Shown: positions 48,975 through 60,339 of the stretch, one piece after another | Numbering within the stretch: the stretch's first letter is position 1 | How the letters are laid out: the number at the start of each line of letters is the position of its first letter | Source of the DNA: Diphasiastrum complanatum | Taxonomy: Eukaryota > Streptophyta > Lycopodiopsida > Lycopodiales > Lycopodiaceae | Assembly (NCBI GenBank): GCA_029204225.1 | Contig: MU831844.1 | Coordinates: forward strand, 36,960 to 100,959 | Direction of reading: 5' to 3' | Length of the DNA stretch: 64,000 nt | Made by a program: the position numbers and the translations under genes | Notes under the pieces: model-generated | Told to the model about the DNA's origin: nothing | Databases searched by the model: none | What the model saw: the letters and a program-made list of their open reading frames with translations, nothing else

Positions 48975-49476
48975 CGAGCGAGCGAGAGGGAGAGAGGGAG
49001 AGAGATTTAGTTAGATTGAAGGTTAATCTGCGTTTGGATCTGCATAAATTGTTTGCAATTGATCGCAATTGCTTGTTGATGATAGCAGCAGTCCCTCAGT
49101 TCTACGAGCTAATGCGTGTGCTACTCTTCGCATACTGGTAAGCCGTAAACCTCACCAATCGCAGGCACTGTGCTCTTTGCTTGTTTCAGTGCCACTGCAT
49201 CAGCAAATTTCTTCAGCACATTTGGTCACATCTAAATTGCATAGAAAATAACAATTTATGCTATCCATATACATACCGTGCACCGTGTTTAGGATCAAGC
49301 TATATGCGGAGTCCCCTGAAGTCTTTGCAGTGCCCGGGGGTGCAGGAGATTTGCTCCCACAAGGTTGGATCAGATTGGATGGGGTATAGTTTCTAGCGGT
49401 GGCGCAAAGTGGAGGGCTCAGTTTTGGTTTCCTTGTGCCGCTTCTGGTTGTTTTGGATCATGTGATTGCTTTCTTC
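48937..49476 (+). promoter_or_regulatory. putative 5' leader of CBL with (GA)18 tract
   Basis: An AG run (48,937-48,972) followed by further GA-rich sequence to about 49,008 is typical of plant 5' leaders. A donor-like CTG|GTAAGC at 49,138 may start a leader intron. Acceptor-like sites such as TTTCTAG near 49,395 are possible. The exact transcript structure cannot be fixed from sequence alone. Several short upstream ATGs are present if no intron is removed. Confidence 0.4.
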
Positions 49477-49555
49477 ATGGGCTGCTTCCACTCCAAACCC
49501 ATAAAGCAGCCCCCAGGCTATGAAGACCCCGTCATCTTGGCAGGGGAAACAGCAT
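49477..49555 (+). CDS. CBL: CBL coding exon 1
   Basis: ATGGGCTGCTTCCACTCC begins the acylation motif MGCFHSK; the exon ends GGGGAAACAGCAT before GTGAGT. The last T makes codon phase 1, and with TT of exon 2 gives Phe, restoring [16 protein letters not shown] at 49,477 is chosen because Gly2-Cys3 must follow directly. Confidence 0.93.
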
Positions 49556-52500
49556 GTGAGTTATGATTAACAGTTATTATTCAACGGTAATTTCATGGCT
49601 TCTGCTACTTTATTGTAGTCATTTTGTGGAAGAATGCACTACGAAAGGGTGTTAGCCGATTGCAATAGAAGCTGGATTTTATTGATGCCCTTTTTGAGAT
49701 AAAAGTCTGAGTAATCCCCGTTTTAACTTAAATTCCGGGTCTTTCAAATTTCCAGTTTGAATTTGTTTGAGAGTCTTTTTGTTCCTTTGATGGGTGTAGA
49801 CTTGAAACTCTTTTTTAAGAACAGTTAAGTAATTTCTCAGATTATGCCTCAAATTCATATATGAAGAGACAGTGGACACTGTGTAGATTAGGAATGGATT
49901 TACAGTCTCTCGAAACCTAAAAGGCTCTATTCAAGTGTGAGTTTTGACGGCTGTAAGTTGCAATAGATCGCTTTGGTGCATTCACAAATGAGTAGGAACA
50001 TCGAGGTTAAATCTCTTGTTCATCTTTGTTATTTAGACAACATGGTTCTATGCTATTGATCACCCTGAAAATCATACTCCCACAGTTGTAATTTTGATCT
50101 TCGTACACGTTATAGTCATTATTGAAAAGGGATGCATGATTTGTCAAATGTGATGAATGTTGTGGTAGCCAAATCAATGCTAGGAAGTGCATCGAATAAA
50201 TTTCATTGCTTCTATTGTTAGGAACTTAGGTTTCTTGTCTTCTTCCAATATGAAAATGCAAATTGGAGAAGGCTTTTGATTAGATGAGTTGAATTTAGAC
50301 AATATCATATATACGGTATTTGCTATCCACTACTCATAGGGAAGAGTGTTTTTTCTTACTTAGGTTACCAAATGTTCATACCACAAACATTTTATTTCTA
50401 TTATATTTGTGCTAGCTGAACGAAATTCGTCTCTATACGACTCAACATCTTTGACTCCCTTACTCCATTTTTAATAAGCCATTTTCTAGATTCATCAGTA
50501 TGTAACCGCTAGTATTATGGTCACCAAGACAGTAGATGCTCATCCTCTAAAAGACGTACTCCCTAGCGCTATTATGCAACTTCAATGTGAGCACCTTTTA
50601 AGCCTTGTTAGAATATCAATGCTAAACTTCACTCTTCAAGCCTCCTGCATCATGTCACAAAAGATGGTGGTGTTGGCCAAGGCAAATGCAAGGTATCCAC
50701 TGTAAAAAAGTTGGTGTGTAAGTCTAGTGGTTGCCTCATGGTGTATCTGCTGCCACCCTACGGGCACTGTGGTCTGTCGATATCTGCCTGCCCTGTCCTG
50801 TGTAGGTGCATGTGCTCGTGGCCTGACTCTGGGGCACGCGTGTGCTCCACCCTGTGGTCTGTCCCCAACACCTCCCATAGTCACCATAGGAACTGTCGCC
50901 TTTGTTGAACCTGGGCCACTATCCTCAGTAGGCCCTCCCCTCTCCTGATGGAAAGCCTCTCTTGTATATGATGGCCCTGTTGTAGCTGATGGCCGTGATG
51001 GGCCTAGCTCGGTTGATGAAGTTCGTGATGAACCTCCTACCGATGGACTAGGCCACGATGGCCCTGCCACTGTCGCCACTGCTGATGGAGGCCGTGATGG
51101 GCCTGTTGTTGATGAACTAGGCCATGATGGCCTTGCGCTGGTACTGTTAGCCCCTGATTTTGTGCCAATAGAACCTAGTTGCCCGCCAATCTGTACCATA
51201 GGCCCAGTTGTTGTTGCTCCTCCATATGCGATCAATAGGCGCTCACGCTCAGGTGCAACAACTGCCACACATGGGGCAATGCCCATGGTCTGCCCATCTG
51301 GCCTGGTCAAACCAAGCAAGTGTGTAGCATCGCAAAACAAGCAATGCCATCTGCGTGCACTTGAACTTGTAAGAACTATGGTGTCTCCCTCCAAGAGATC
51401 CACCTCTGCCCACACTCCTCGTCCAGCCACAAGCATGGCTATAGAAACCCTCAAGACGCTATAGAAAAGGTCAAAAACTCAATGGAAAGTGGCTAAGTGG
51501 AAAAAGGGAGGTAAAGCAATCCTAGAGCCGCCTAAGACCTAAAGTGTAATCCCAATGGACGCCTAAGACCTAAATCACTAAACCCTAAACCCTACACCTA
51601 GAAAAAACAATGCAAAATGCCTCATGCACACTAACCCCACGAATGCACAAAGAAGCTTGGGAACATGCAATCACTCTCTCTGTAGCAACCGTATGGCCGA
51701 TTTTAGCAACATGAATCACTCAAAATAATGCACTATAGCCTCCAAACAAAGCAAGAAAAAAAAGGGTGAAAAAAGCTTCAAGAGGTTGCTTTGCTTGCAA
51801 ATCTCCACATAGTCACTGTTGCCCACTTCTATGTGCTAGAGTCACCTTCCACTCATCATGGCCTTCACATAGGGTGCTCACACTACCCATTTGGCCTCCT
51901 ATTCCTCTCTCCACAAGTTTTTTTTCCCCCCAAGTAAGTGAGTTGGAAATGGGGCCTTCGCGGGCTACCTAAAAAATTTACAACATTATGGAGTTTTGCC
52001 ACATTTTGTAACGGCGTTTCGGTGCAACTTAGATTAGAACATTAATCTAAAGTTGGCACTCTTGACTCTTTTCATCTAGGTTTATTGGTTGTAATCTAGA
52101 CTGTAGATCAACACCATAGTTGTCCGTTTGGGAATGAGGCCAAAAACAAAAGTTTTTTATATACTAATAAAATTCTAAGTTTTGAATTTTTTTATTTTTG
52201 GGGATTTAGGGCTTTTATAGGAATGCCTTCAGGGGCCCCTTTAAAGTTTCATGTTTGATTCAAATTGGCTGGTCGAATCAGACCGATTCGACCGGTTCAA
52301 ATCGATTTGAACCGTCCATCTGGAAACCGAATCGGCTGAATTGGTCAAGTTGCAAATTTTTTTGGTTTTAAGGTATCCAGGCATGAATTTAGAATCTATA
52401 TTCTACAAATTAGGTTGTATACATAGTACATACTACCTACACTGCACATTTAGCATAACATATTGTAGTACTTAGTACTAACTGCTTACTACTGTGTACA

Positions 52501-55500
52501 TTAAGCGTGTAAGATTGAAGGCTTCTGACTCACATAACTAGCGCATCAAGAGCTCAAATTGATAATTCATTGAACATGGTGAATTCTAAATTTGATTCAA
52601 GACTCAAGTTTCAACTTTCAACTTTCAACCTAGGCTTCAACTAAGACGCTTGAGTTTGGATTTTGGACTCTGGAGTCTGGGCTCTATGACATTGTAATTT
52701 GTCAACATTCAAGTTTCATCAAATTACAATGTACATACATTATAATACATATTACGAATCACGATACAAACTTAGTACTTACAATGCTAAGTGAAGTCAG
52801 TGGACACTTGACATTGGACATTGATCGATCATCGTTTACAAATTTTACAATGCAGACTGCAGTGTGCACATGCCACATACAAAATTGATATAAAATGCCA
52901 ACATCAGGATTCAGGATTCATCATTCATAATAAATTAATAAACATAGATCATGAATCATGATTCATTGAACGAACATCATTCAAAATTCAAATTCCAATG
53001 TTTGTAATAAAATGTATCATGTATAATCATATTAGGTTTTAGGACAACATAATCAACGTCATAGTCTTATGGCTCAAGAGTCCAACTATAAAGACCTCAA
53101 TCCAAGGATCCTATTATAAGCATGCCAATCACAAGCAACCAAGGGAACTTGATGGTGGACAAACCAACCCAACCAAACCTAGATCGAACGGATCTAGCCC
53201 TTAAGCTATGGATCAATCACACAGAGAGGAATGAGGCATCACACCAGCAGCATCCTGCCACCGGTCATGCTGTCAAGCATACACTAGTGAGAGCCCAATA
53301 GGTATACTTATACCCTCCAAGGCCCATGCACCACTAGTAGTGCACTATGACACCTCATTGGACACCTATGCAGCCTATCTGGGCCACGTCATCCAGTTCT
53401 CCAATGACTCACCGATAGACCCATACAAATCCACCATCAAGTGTTTAGGCCTACAACCATTAATTATGACCATGCACACATAAGGGCCCCAATTCCCTTA
53501 AAGTCACAATTAACTTACGGGTTGTTGGTCTACCGGTCCCTAGCGTGGATACGCTACCCGAGACCAGCCATGGGCATGACATTCTTCCCCCCTTATTCAA
53601 GATCTGTCCTCAGAACTTAAAACTGGGAAATTTCTTCCTTAAGCTTCCTTCCTGTTACCAGGAATCATCATCGTCTGTATATCCCTTCCATTGAACCAGA
53701 TGCTCTGTAACTATACGATTTCTCAATCGTTTAATTCTTGTATCCAAGATCTTTTTGGGTTCAAGACGAGATACACTCGATGATTCATCCAACAGGTCCA
53801 ATTGATCTCCAGATCCAAGATGCTTTCCTTCACGTAGACTCTTCTTGAGACGGCTTACGTGAAATACGGGATGCATTTGCGATCCTTCCGGGAGTTCCAA
53901 TTGGTAAGCTAAAGATCCGATCTTTTTCAAGATCTTACGGTCAACTATATCTAGGGGACGATTAGTAATGCTAGCCGATACGCATTACACTTGAATCCTT
54001 CGGGATTCTTAGATATATCCAATCTCCCACTTGGAAGTCTCTCAGTGATCTTTTCAGATTTGCAAAATGTCGGTCCCTATCCTGGGCACTCTGGACATTC
54101 TCACGTGCAATTCGTAGCATTTCCTGTATATCGTGTAGGAAATCCGCTACTTTCTAAAACTTGATCAACCGAGTCTCAACCGCAATGGGAGACCTAGGCT
54201 CAAATTTGTACATAAGCATAAACGGGCTATAACCAGTAGCCAAATGCTTACTATAACTCAATCTCCATCAAGGATAACTTCTTCTCCGAGGAGATTGCTA
54301 TCAAAATATATTTGATCTTCTGATCACGCAGGTAATCCTTCTTTTAAACGATCAACTATAACTAGAATCTGAACTATGATTCGTCAATCATTATTCATTG
54401 GATTCTTGTCCTATACTCAATAAAAGAACGTGATACCCTCACATAGGCAACAACCAATGATCAGAAGAACATTTAAGCTTTAGAGTCATTTCTAGTTTAG
54501 CAAATACGGCCGACCAAAAAGCGACCAGTGGAAAATGTGAATGTTCATAATGTCACTTTGGTAATCTGTAAAGCCTAAACAGATACTCTATAACTTCTTG
54601 GTCTATACCCGAATAAACATAGTCAAATTGGTAAGGTGATCAGTCATACCAAAATTCCACTAATCTGTTTATTCATCTAGGGTATGAACACTATCCTCTC
54701 CTATGGATTGGGTATTTCCTAGAATCTGAGTTATGATTCACCAATCCCAACTCTCCAGATTTCAGAGACCATACCTTATCATAAGAGTGCATCACAATTC
54801 TTAAAAGACACATGAGTTGTACCTGAAAGTCCTTTCCATCTGAAAAGTTCCAGACTTTTCCAACTGACACACAGTGCCAATATAAGGATTGTAATCTAAA
54901 TAACGCCCTTACTTTAGACATGGCACAAGTCGTCATTCCAAAGTTAGGGTCCCAATCTAGAATACATCTAGATTTTCCTCTTAAGTTCTAATCTAGAATA
55001 ACTTAAGATTTTATCTGGAACTTCATTACGCGAAGTTCTAACTTTTGGTAAATAACTATCCAACTCTCCTGAGTCTTCTGGGATAGCATTCCATCCTTTT
55101 CGAACGGGAAAAGATAAGTATCAAAAGTTCTCATGTATTCTATGCACACCTATTTGTAAAGGAATCCAAAACGACTCATAAATGTTGTGACTTATAAGCA
55201 ATACATCTCAACAATAATATCCATAATTAAGATTATATTGTTGATTTCCAACAACTAACTCAGAAGTAGTGCTTCTGAAACGGTTAGCTGTATCGGATTT
55301 AGAAAATATTTAAATGTCTTGGTGTGGTACCAAAACACCACATTTAATCTGATTCTAAATCAACTCTAGGTCAATAAGCAATTCTCAATGAGAAATTGCT
55401 ATAACCCAGCGAGAAATTGTCTCAAACACAATTCTCATCAATATGCCTATGTACCAACAACTAGTTTATGCATGCAAATAACTTAGTTCATGGAATACTT

Positions 55501-58500
55501 TGTAGATCCACAGGATTAATAGTTTGTACAAAAGGTTTAATGATCCCACAAAGTTTCACTACATAGCATATCTCTACAGATAACTCCTGATTTGTACACA
55601 ACCTTTTCATAACCGAGAATCCTGTAACTTGGTTATCCTCTAAGAGAGAATATTTCTCAAAGAGTGCTATTTCACATTCAGTATCTCAACCAGAGATAAT
55701 CTCAAAAGAATATAATGTTAGCATGAATTTCCTTCCTTGCATCAACCCACGGATCTCAGTCCACACTAAGATCAAGTTGACTGCTTCCAGCAAGGAACAA
55801 GTTTCAACAACCCCTATCTTGCAATAGAATTACCAAGTTCTGACGCAAATCAATTGGACTTGTTATCAGCCACTTTTCTACCGCAAGAGTACTTTCTAAG
55901 TTTCCCCCTTTTAAATCTTCAAACCAGATATTTACTATAATCCATAAAGGATTTCTGTAATATCTAAATATCCTATCGTTTTTGATTCATAAAATAGGTC
56001 CATCATCGATATAATAGATTCCTCCTTGAATCTTTGACTGATGTTTCCCTTGATAATTTTCTTTTCTTCCTACCTCTCCCCCTTTTTTAACAAGAAACGC
56101 CACGAGTTTCCAAGGGGTGGAGATTATTCGAGATTTGCCCAGGAGAAGAGTCTAAGAAAAGATCCAAGAAAATCTTGAAAGTCAAAAGAAGTGTCGCATC
56201 ATTGTAAGCAAATACTAATGATGTCCCAACATAGTGACTTAACAAAAGATCTTCTTTATTTCCAAGTTGAGAATTTGACTTGTAAATCAGAAAAGGATTT
56301 TTGAAGATTCAAGTAGAGAAAACAATCTTAGAAAACGGTTTCATTAACCATTTCTGTGACATCGTTAGGTCAAAAGGGGAATCAAAATTACCCCCAAGCT
56401 ATGGATCAATCACATAGAGAGGAATGAGGCATCACACCAGCAACATCCTACCACCGGTCATGCTATCAAGCATACACTAGGGAGAGCCCAATAGGTATAC
56501 TTATACCCTCCAAGGCCCATGCACCACTAGTAGTGCACTATGACACCTCACTGGACACCTATGCAGCCTATCTGGGCCACGTCATCTAGTTCTCCAATGA
56601 CTCACTGATAGACCCATACAAATCCACCATCAAGTGTTTAGGCCTACAACCATTAATTATGACCATGTACACACAAGGGCCCCAAATCCCTTATAGTCAC
56701 GATTGGTTGTTGGTCTACCGGTCCCTAGCGTGGATACTCTACCCGAGACCAGTCATGGGCATGACACCAGCCTCATATAAATCTATCATCTATGCATGCA
56801 GTGTGCAATGTGCATGATGCAACATGGGCTATGGCACATGCTCCTAGTCTCTAGAGCTCATAACCGCCTGGACCTCGTCACCCTTGGGAGTGTCTCCTGT
56901 ACAATGGGGGCCTCTGACTCAGAGTCATGATCAGCACTCTCCTCATCCACGTCCTCTGTAGCACCCTCCTCTGTGTAACCACATGGACTCTCTGAAGTCT
57001 TTTCTGAATCATCAGCACTAGGCTCCTCATCTACAACTATTGCACGAGATTGTCGAGGAGGACGAGAGCTCGAAGCCTCTCCCAATTGTGTCCTGCTCCT
57101 ATGTGAAGCCCCTCGAGCGCTAGGTCCTGCACAATACACATAGGGAATTGGAATAGAATTGATACTTTACAAACTAGAAGTTAGAACAATTTCAATAACA
57201 TCTAGACCTGAGTCTTGTGCGACATGACACGTCAATATCTAATTTGCAAGTTCAAAGTTGTAAGCTTGTAACCTGCAGACAAGAGCGCATCCTCATACAA
57301 GAATCTATCCACGTCCTGCTCCTCCTAAGATACAACTGGCAACTTTGGAACCTTTTTGATATCAATCTCATCTAGATTGACCTGCACAAATTACATCACG
57401 AATCACGATTCACAATTCACAATTCAAGTCACAAATCACGATTTTCTAATTTTGATTAAAGCTTGTTGCATGAGTGACGAATCAAGATTCACAATAGACC
57501 TACAAATGATAATTCTGGATAAGTTTTACTTGCATCGGCTCTCGTGTGCCCTTCAACTTGCCCAACAATTTAAGGTTGGAATGCACGTATACTAACGTTT
57601 CTATTGTGCAGTGGATAGCCTATTTCTTCTCTTTGTCTGATCAAAAAACCTCACCAATTATCGTGCCACTCTTTCAAAAATCAAGATTGCAAAAAAATCT
57701 ATCCTAACTAAGTTAAGTACTAACTTCGAACTAAATTCTAACCTAAAAGTTCTAATACCTCACTCTAACTCTCCAATGTCCATCTTCTTTCACCCTTTCA
57801 CTCCTCTCTCCACCCCTAACTTCTAACATTAGTTCACTTTCAACTTCCAAGTTCAAGCTTTACTCCATAAACCCACAAACTCAATGCACATCCTCTCCCC
57901 CATATCAAGGCTCAAGCATCATTCTCTCTCTCCCGTCTCTCGTCTTTCACTCATTCACTGCTCTCTCCACTCTCTTAAGCTCAAGCCTAAGTCTTCTAAC
58001 TTTATTTTCACCTTCTTCAAAGTTCAAACTCCACTCCCTAAAGTTTAAACTTTCTCTCATCATTGAAATTTCACACTCTCTCCCTAAATCCACAATGTAC
58101 ATTCTAATTTCTCTCCCCTATCAATCACTACTCTCTCCCCTAATTCTACACTCTCCAAGAAGGCCCTCAAGAGCAAAGGCGGTTCGGGTCCCTGACTGAT
58201 TCGAATCGGCCGATTTCAGTTCGGTTCGGAATCTTCGATTCTTTGCCTATGAATCGGCGATTTGTGCAACTATAGTGTTAGCACCTCTTGACACATAAGC
58301 CTTACCAAAACATCAATCTAAACTTGACACTCTTGACTCTTTTCATCTAGGTTAATTAGTTGTAATCTAGATTGTAGATCAACACCATAGTTGCCCATTT
58401 AGGAACGAGGCAAAATAATATTTTTTATATACTAATAAAATTTTAAATTTTGAAATTTTTTCAGGGGATTTAGGGCTTTCATAGGGATGCCTATAGGGGC

Positions 58501-58971
58501 CTTCATGGATACATAAAACACCACAAAATCATTACAATGAGCCATTGGTCTGTGAGGAGGGCAGATAAATTGGGAACTCGATAGGATCTTTAAGCAGTTC
58601 ATACTGTAAAAAACAAGCAAGAATTCTATAGCGGACTTCCCAGTTGTGAAGTTCTAAATAGGTTATATGCAAGGGTTTGATAGCTATGTAGAGAAACTTC
58701 TCTATGCGGCATTCATTTTGAGCGACAAACATCAAGAGCCTTCTTTTTGGATACATGTGTTGAAACTGTGATAGGTGGAGAACAAGCATCCATGCTTCAC
58801 CTAGTAATTGACTTTGATGTACACTCTTAGAAATTGAAATGCCCTATTACTCGTATATTGCCATGATTGTGGGAACCAAATCGAGTAACGTTTGTAGGTC
58901 GTACAAATTTGGTATGAGCATGTGATGTGGCAACAAGTCAAATGTGCATCAAAAACAACAATATGTATGAT

Positions 58972-59004
<33 letters not shown>

Positions 59005-60339
59005 ATCTAGTGAGAGACATCTTTATGGATTAATAGGGCAAAATAATTTGCAACTAACTACTTAGTGTTTCCCACCTTAAATAGCTTGGTCCTATTATAT
59101 AGCTAGAGTCTAGACTATGCCTTTGGGCATCCAATTTTTTGAAGAGGAGACTCCATGTCCTTCTATAGTCCTTTAAAATCTTATTGCTCCCCCTTTTAGT
59201 ATCACTTTTTGGGAAGTTTTTTAGGGTTTTCAATGAAATTCCGTTTCATTTGGTGTCTTACTTTTGGCCTTAACCCCAATGTGCATTGTGCTTAATTTGA
59301 GCTATTTGTGTTGCAAATTGCATTGAATAAGCTGTATGTGTTGTGAGTAAAATCTGTGTTTAATAAAGTGTCTCAACTAGCTAGTACAACCAGAAGCAAC
59401 ATAGAAACATAAGTTTTGTTTACTTTGTTGCGTGAACATATGAAAACCATAATTGTGCTCAATTTGCAAATTTTACATGGTTAATTAGTGAAAGGTAGCA
59501 TGTGGTGGTGGGGGCTTATCCATGACAAAAATTGCATTGGCAAAAGTCATACTTGTAGCATAATCATGATTTGAAATATCGGATATATTTAAGCATAAAA
59601 ATTATATTTCGAGCTTGGGTGTATTTTCATAAGGTTTTCATCAAAGGATCGAGCCAATTTAATTCTGACTTTTTTTTTTTTTGTGTTTGCATTGATTCAG
59701 TTAGTGTAAGTGAAGTCGAAGCACTATACGAGCTTTTTAAAAAAATAAGTAGCTCTGTCATCGACGATGGACTTATACACAAGGTTCTTTCTTCTCTTAT
59801 GTGGAAGTTTCTATTATTAACAAAAGACAATCTCTGTACCTTTATGGCTATCACTTTGAGTTTCTTACACAAAATTAAGCATACGACCAGTTGAATATTT
59901 GTCTTCAAGAAACCATTGCCATAAATGGTTTTAGATTGGACTTTTTTTTTTTAACATCTTAATGTTGCCCTTTATTTTGTTAGGAGGAGTTCCGGCTTGC
60001 ATTATTCAAGAATAGCAGAAAGGAGAACCTTTTTGCTGATCGGGTAGCTACTCAACTATGAACTGCAAAAGCAGAAATGTCTTGTCTTTTAAGCATCACG
60101 TATATATTGTAATCTTTTGTTACTTGTTTTGTGATTTAATTATCATCATTGTTGTCAAACCTTTACAGAATTCAGATGATGCTTGTGTTTCTTGCTCAAA
60201 AGTTCACTTATGTATTTCGACCTTCTACAGGTATTTGATCTTTTTGATGTGAAGAGGAATGGAGTTATTGATTTTGGAGAATTTGTTCGATCTTTGAGTG
60301 TTTTCCACCCGACAGCTGCTTTAGAAGACAAAATTGAAT
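49477..60339 (+). CDS. CBL: calcineurin B-like calcium sensor (CBL1/CBL9 type), exons 1-4, 3' part outside window
   Basis: CBL proteins bind calcium through EF hands and recruit CIPK kinases to membranes. Coding exons are 49,477-49,555, 59,701-59,783, 59,984-60,043 and 60,231-60,339, all with GT-AG borders and compatible phases. They encode about 110 residues beginning [19 protein letters not shown]. Gly2 and Cys3 fit N-myristoylation and palmitoylation, hence plasma-membrane targeting as in CBL1 and CBL9. Exon 2 has the alpha helix [18 protein letters not shown] and the atypical CBL EF hand 1 loop. Exon 4 has EF hand 2 ([12 protein letters not shown]). The remaining EF hands, 3 and 4, and the C-terminus (usual total about 210 residues) are not found before 64,000, so intron 4 exceeds 3.6 kb. 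No stop or frameshift is seen. Confidence 0.93.
50560..51454 (-). pseudogene. hAT-type transposase N-terminal fragment (BED finger, DUF659 start)
   Basis: A 272-codon minus-strand frame starts near 51,454. Residues about 20-65 resemble a BED zinc finger ([18 protein letters not shown]), although the His part looks deleted. A Gly/Pro/Ser-rich linker with repeated GPSRPS-type words follows (about residues 105-180). The end, [20 protein letters not shown] followed by CDMM, resembles the start of the DUF659 domain of plant hAT transposases. A TGA at 50,636 stops it, and the catalytic RNase H-like and dimerisation domains are not seen. The segment is more GC-rich than its surroundings. Confidence 0.55.
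52015..52245 (+). repeat. direct repeat 1, about 230 bp
   Basis: It matches 58,276-58,505 in the same orientation. Landmarks are cactcttgactcttttcatc, gtagatcaacaccatagttg, ttttttatatactaataaaa and ggggatttagggctt. The copies differ at perhaps 15 percent of positions. Read on the minus strand it lies upstream of the hAT transposase fragment and could be its 5' region. Confidence 0.7.
52246..53201. other. intron sequence with GGTTCGAA-like palindromic words, no gene
   Basis: 52,250-52,345 is rich in words such as gaatcagaccgattcgaccg and gaaccg...cggct. Similar words occur at 58,180-58,260, 63,340-63,380 and 63,945-63,965. 52,880-53,000 has many repeats of attcat and gattca. This looks like subterminal DNA of a DNA transposon, but termini could not be proven. 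Confidence 0.35.
53202..53581 (-). repeat. 3' LTR of chromovirus remnant
   Basis: It matches 56,396-56,766 with about 5 percent differences by eye. The minus-strand start TGTCATGCCC follows the polypurine tract. Confidence 0.85.
53650..54266 (-). pseudogene. integrase C-terminus and chromodomain of chromovirus remnant
   Basis: The minus strand gives [45 protein letters not shown], then after a frameshift [20 protein letters not shown] and [10 protein letters not shown] chromodomain follows: [20 protein letters not shown] then [11 protein letters not shown]. The chromodomain is cut by a TAA right after the last Trp. Chromodomains steer chromovirus integration to heterochromatin. Confidence 0.85.
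54267..56395. other. degenerate interior of chromovirus remnant, no gene seen
   Basis: No frame longer than about 80 codons is open and no pol or gag motif is recognised. The region is AT-rich with many short repeated words such as agattctc and tctagaat. Confidence 0.45.
56396..56766 (-). repeat. 5' LTR of chromovirus remnant
   Basis: It is the partner of 53,202-53,581. The lower border at 56,396 is where the match ends; no standard primer site follows. No 5-bp target duplication was found at the outer borders. Confidence 0.85.
56858..57139 (-). pseudogene. acidic, low-complexity ORF fragment, unknown
   Basis: A 93-codon minus-strand frame is rich in Ser, Arg and acidic residues ([28 protein letters not shown]) and ends VTRSRRL. 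It is GC-rich relative to its flanks, like the hAT fragment, and could be a tail exon of a transposase. No family motif supports this. Confidence 0.25.
57140..58275. other. intron sequence, no gene; possible DNA-transposon end
   Basis: A CT-rich tract runs through 57,770-58,160. The end 58,180-58,275 read on the minus strand begins TATAGTTGCACAAATCGCCGATTC, similar to ATAGTTGTGTCGAATCGCGATTC at 63,289. This may be a shared terminus of a hAT-like family. Confidence 0.3.
58276..58505 (+). repeat. direct repeat 2, about 230 bp
   Basis: Partner of 52,015-52,245; same orientation, 6.26 kb apart. Confidence 0.7.
58972..58994 (+). repeat. (TC)n microsatellite
   Basis: About eleven TC units near the end of intron 1. 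Confidence 0.95.
59701..59783 (+). CDS. CBL: CBL coding exon 2 (83 nt)
   Basis: The acceptor is a T-rich tract ending GATTCAG and the donor is AAG|GTTCTT. The exon encodes [18 protein letters not shown] and VIDDGLIHK, the entry helix and atypical first EF loop of CBL proteins. Its 83 nt length agrees with what I recall of conserved CBL gene structure. Confidence 0.93.
59984..60043 (+). CDS. CBL: CBL coding exon 3 (60 nt)
   Basis: The acceptor is TTTTGTTAG and the donor CGG|GTAGCT. It encodes [20 protein letters not shown], the exiting helix of EF hand 1 with the family signature LALF and NLFADR. Phase 0 on both sides. Confidence 0.93.
60231..60339 (+). CDS. CBL: CBL coding exon 4 (109 nt)
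   Basis: The acceptor is CTTCTACAG and the donor GAAT|GTAAGA. It encodes [19 protein letters not shown] (EF hand 2) and then [17 protein letters not shown], all family-typical. The exon ends in phase 1, so the next exon should begin by completing a Phe codon. Confidence 0.93.

Larger units (their letters stand above)
53202..56766 (-). mobile_element. Ty3/gypsy chromovirus remnant with both LTRs
   Basis: Two direct copies of about 375 bp (53,202-53,581 and 56,396-56,766) flank 2.8 kb. On the minus strand each starts TGTCATGCCCATG. The lower copy is preceded by the purine tract AAGGGGGGAAGAA, so it is the 3' LTR and the element lies on the minus strand. Only the end of integrase with a chromodomain is recognisable inside. 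Gag, protease and most of pol are lost or beyond recognition. Confidence 0.85.
49556..59700 (+). other. CBL intron 1, 10,145 bp, filled with transposon remains
   Basis: It runs from GTGAGT to a T-rich tract ending TTGATTCAG. It contains a hAT transposase fragment (50,560-51,454), a direct-repeat pair, a chromovirus remnant (53,202-56,766), a further minus-strand ORF (56,858-57,139) and microsatellites. The other parts hold no recognisable gene. Confidence 0.9.

Noticed and set aside
48722-49141. 139-codon plus-strand open frame across the GA tract
   Set aside because: It runs through the CBL promoter and GA leader and encodes Arg-Glu repeats; no coding evidence.
50711-51464. Plus-strand open frames opposite the hAT fragment
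   Set aside because: They are shadows of the GC-rich minus-strand coding region and have no family resemblance.
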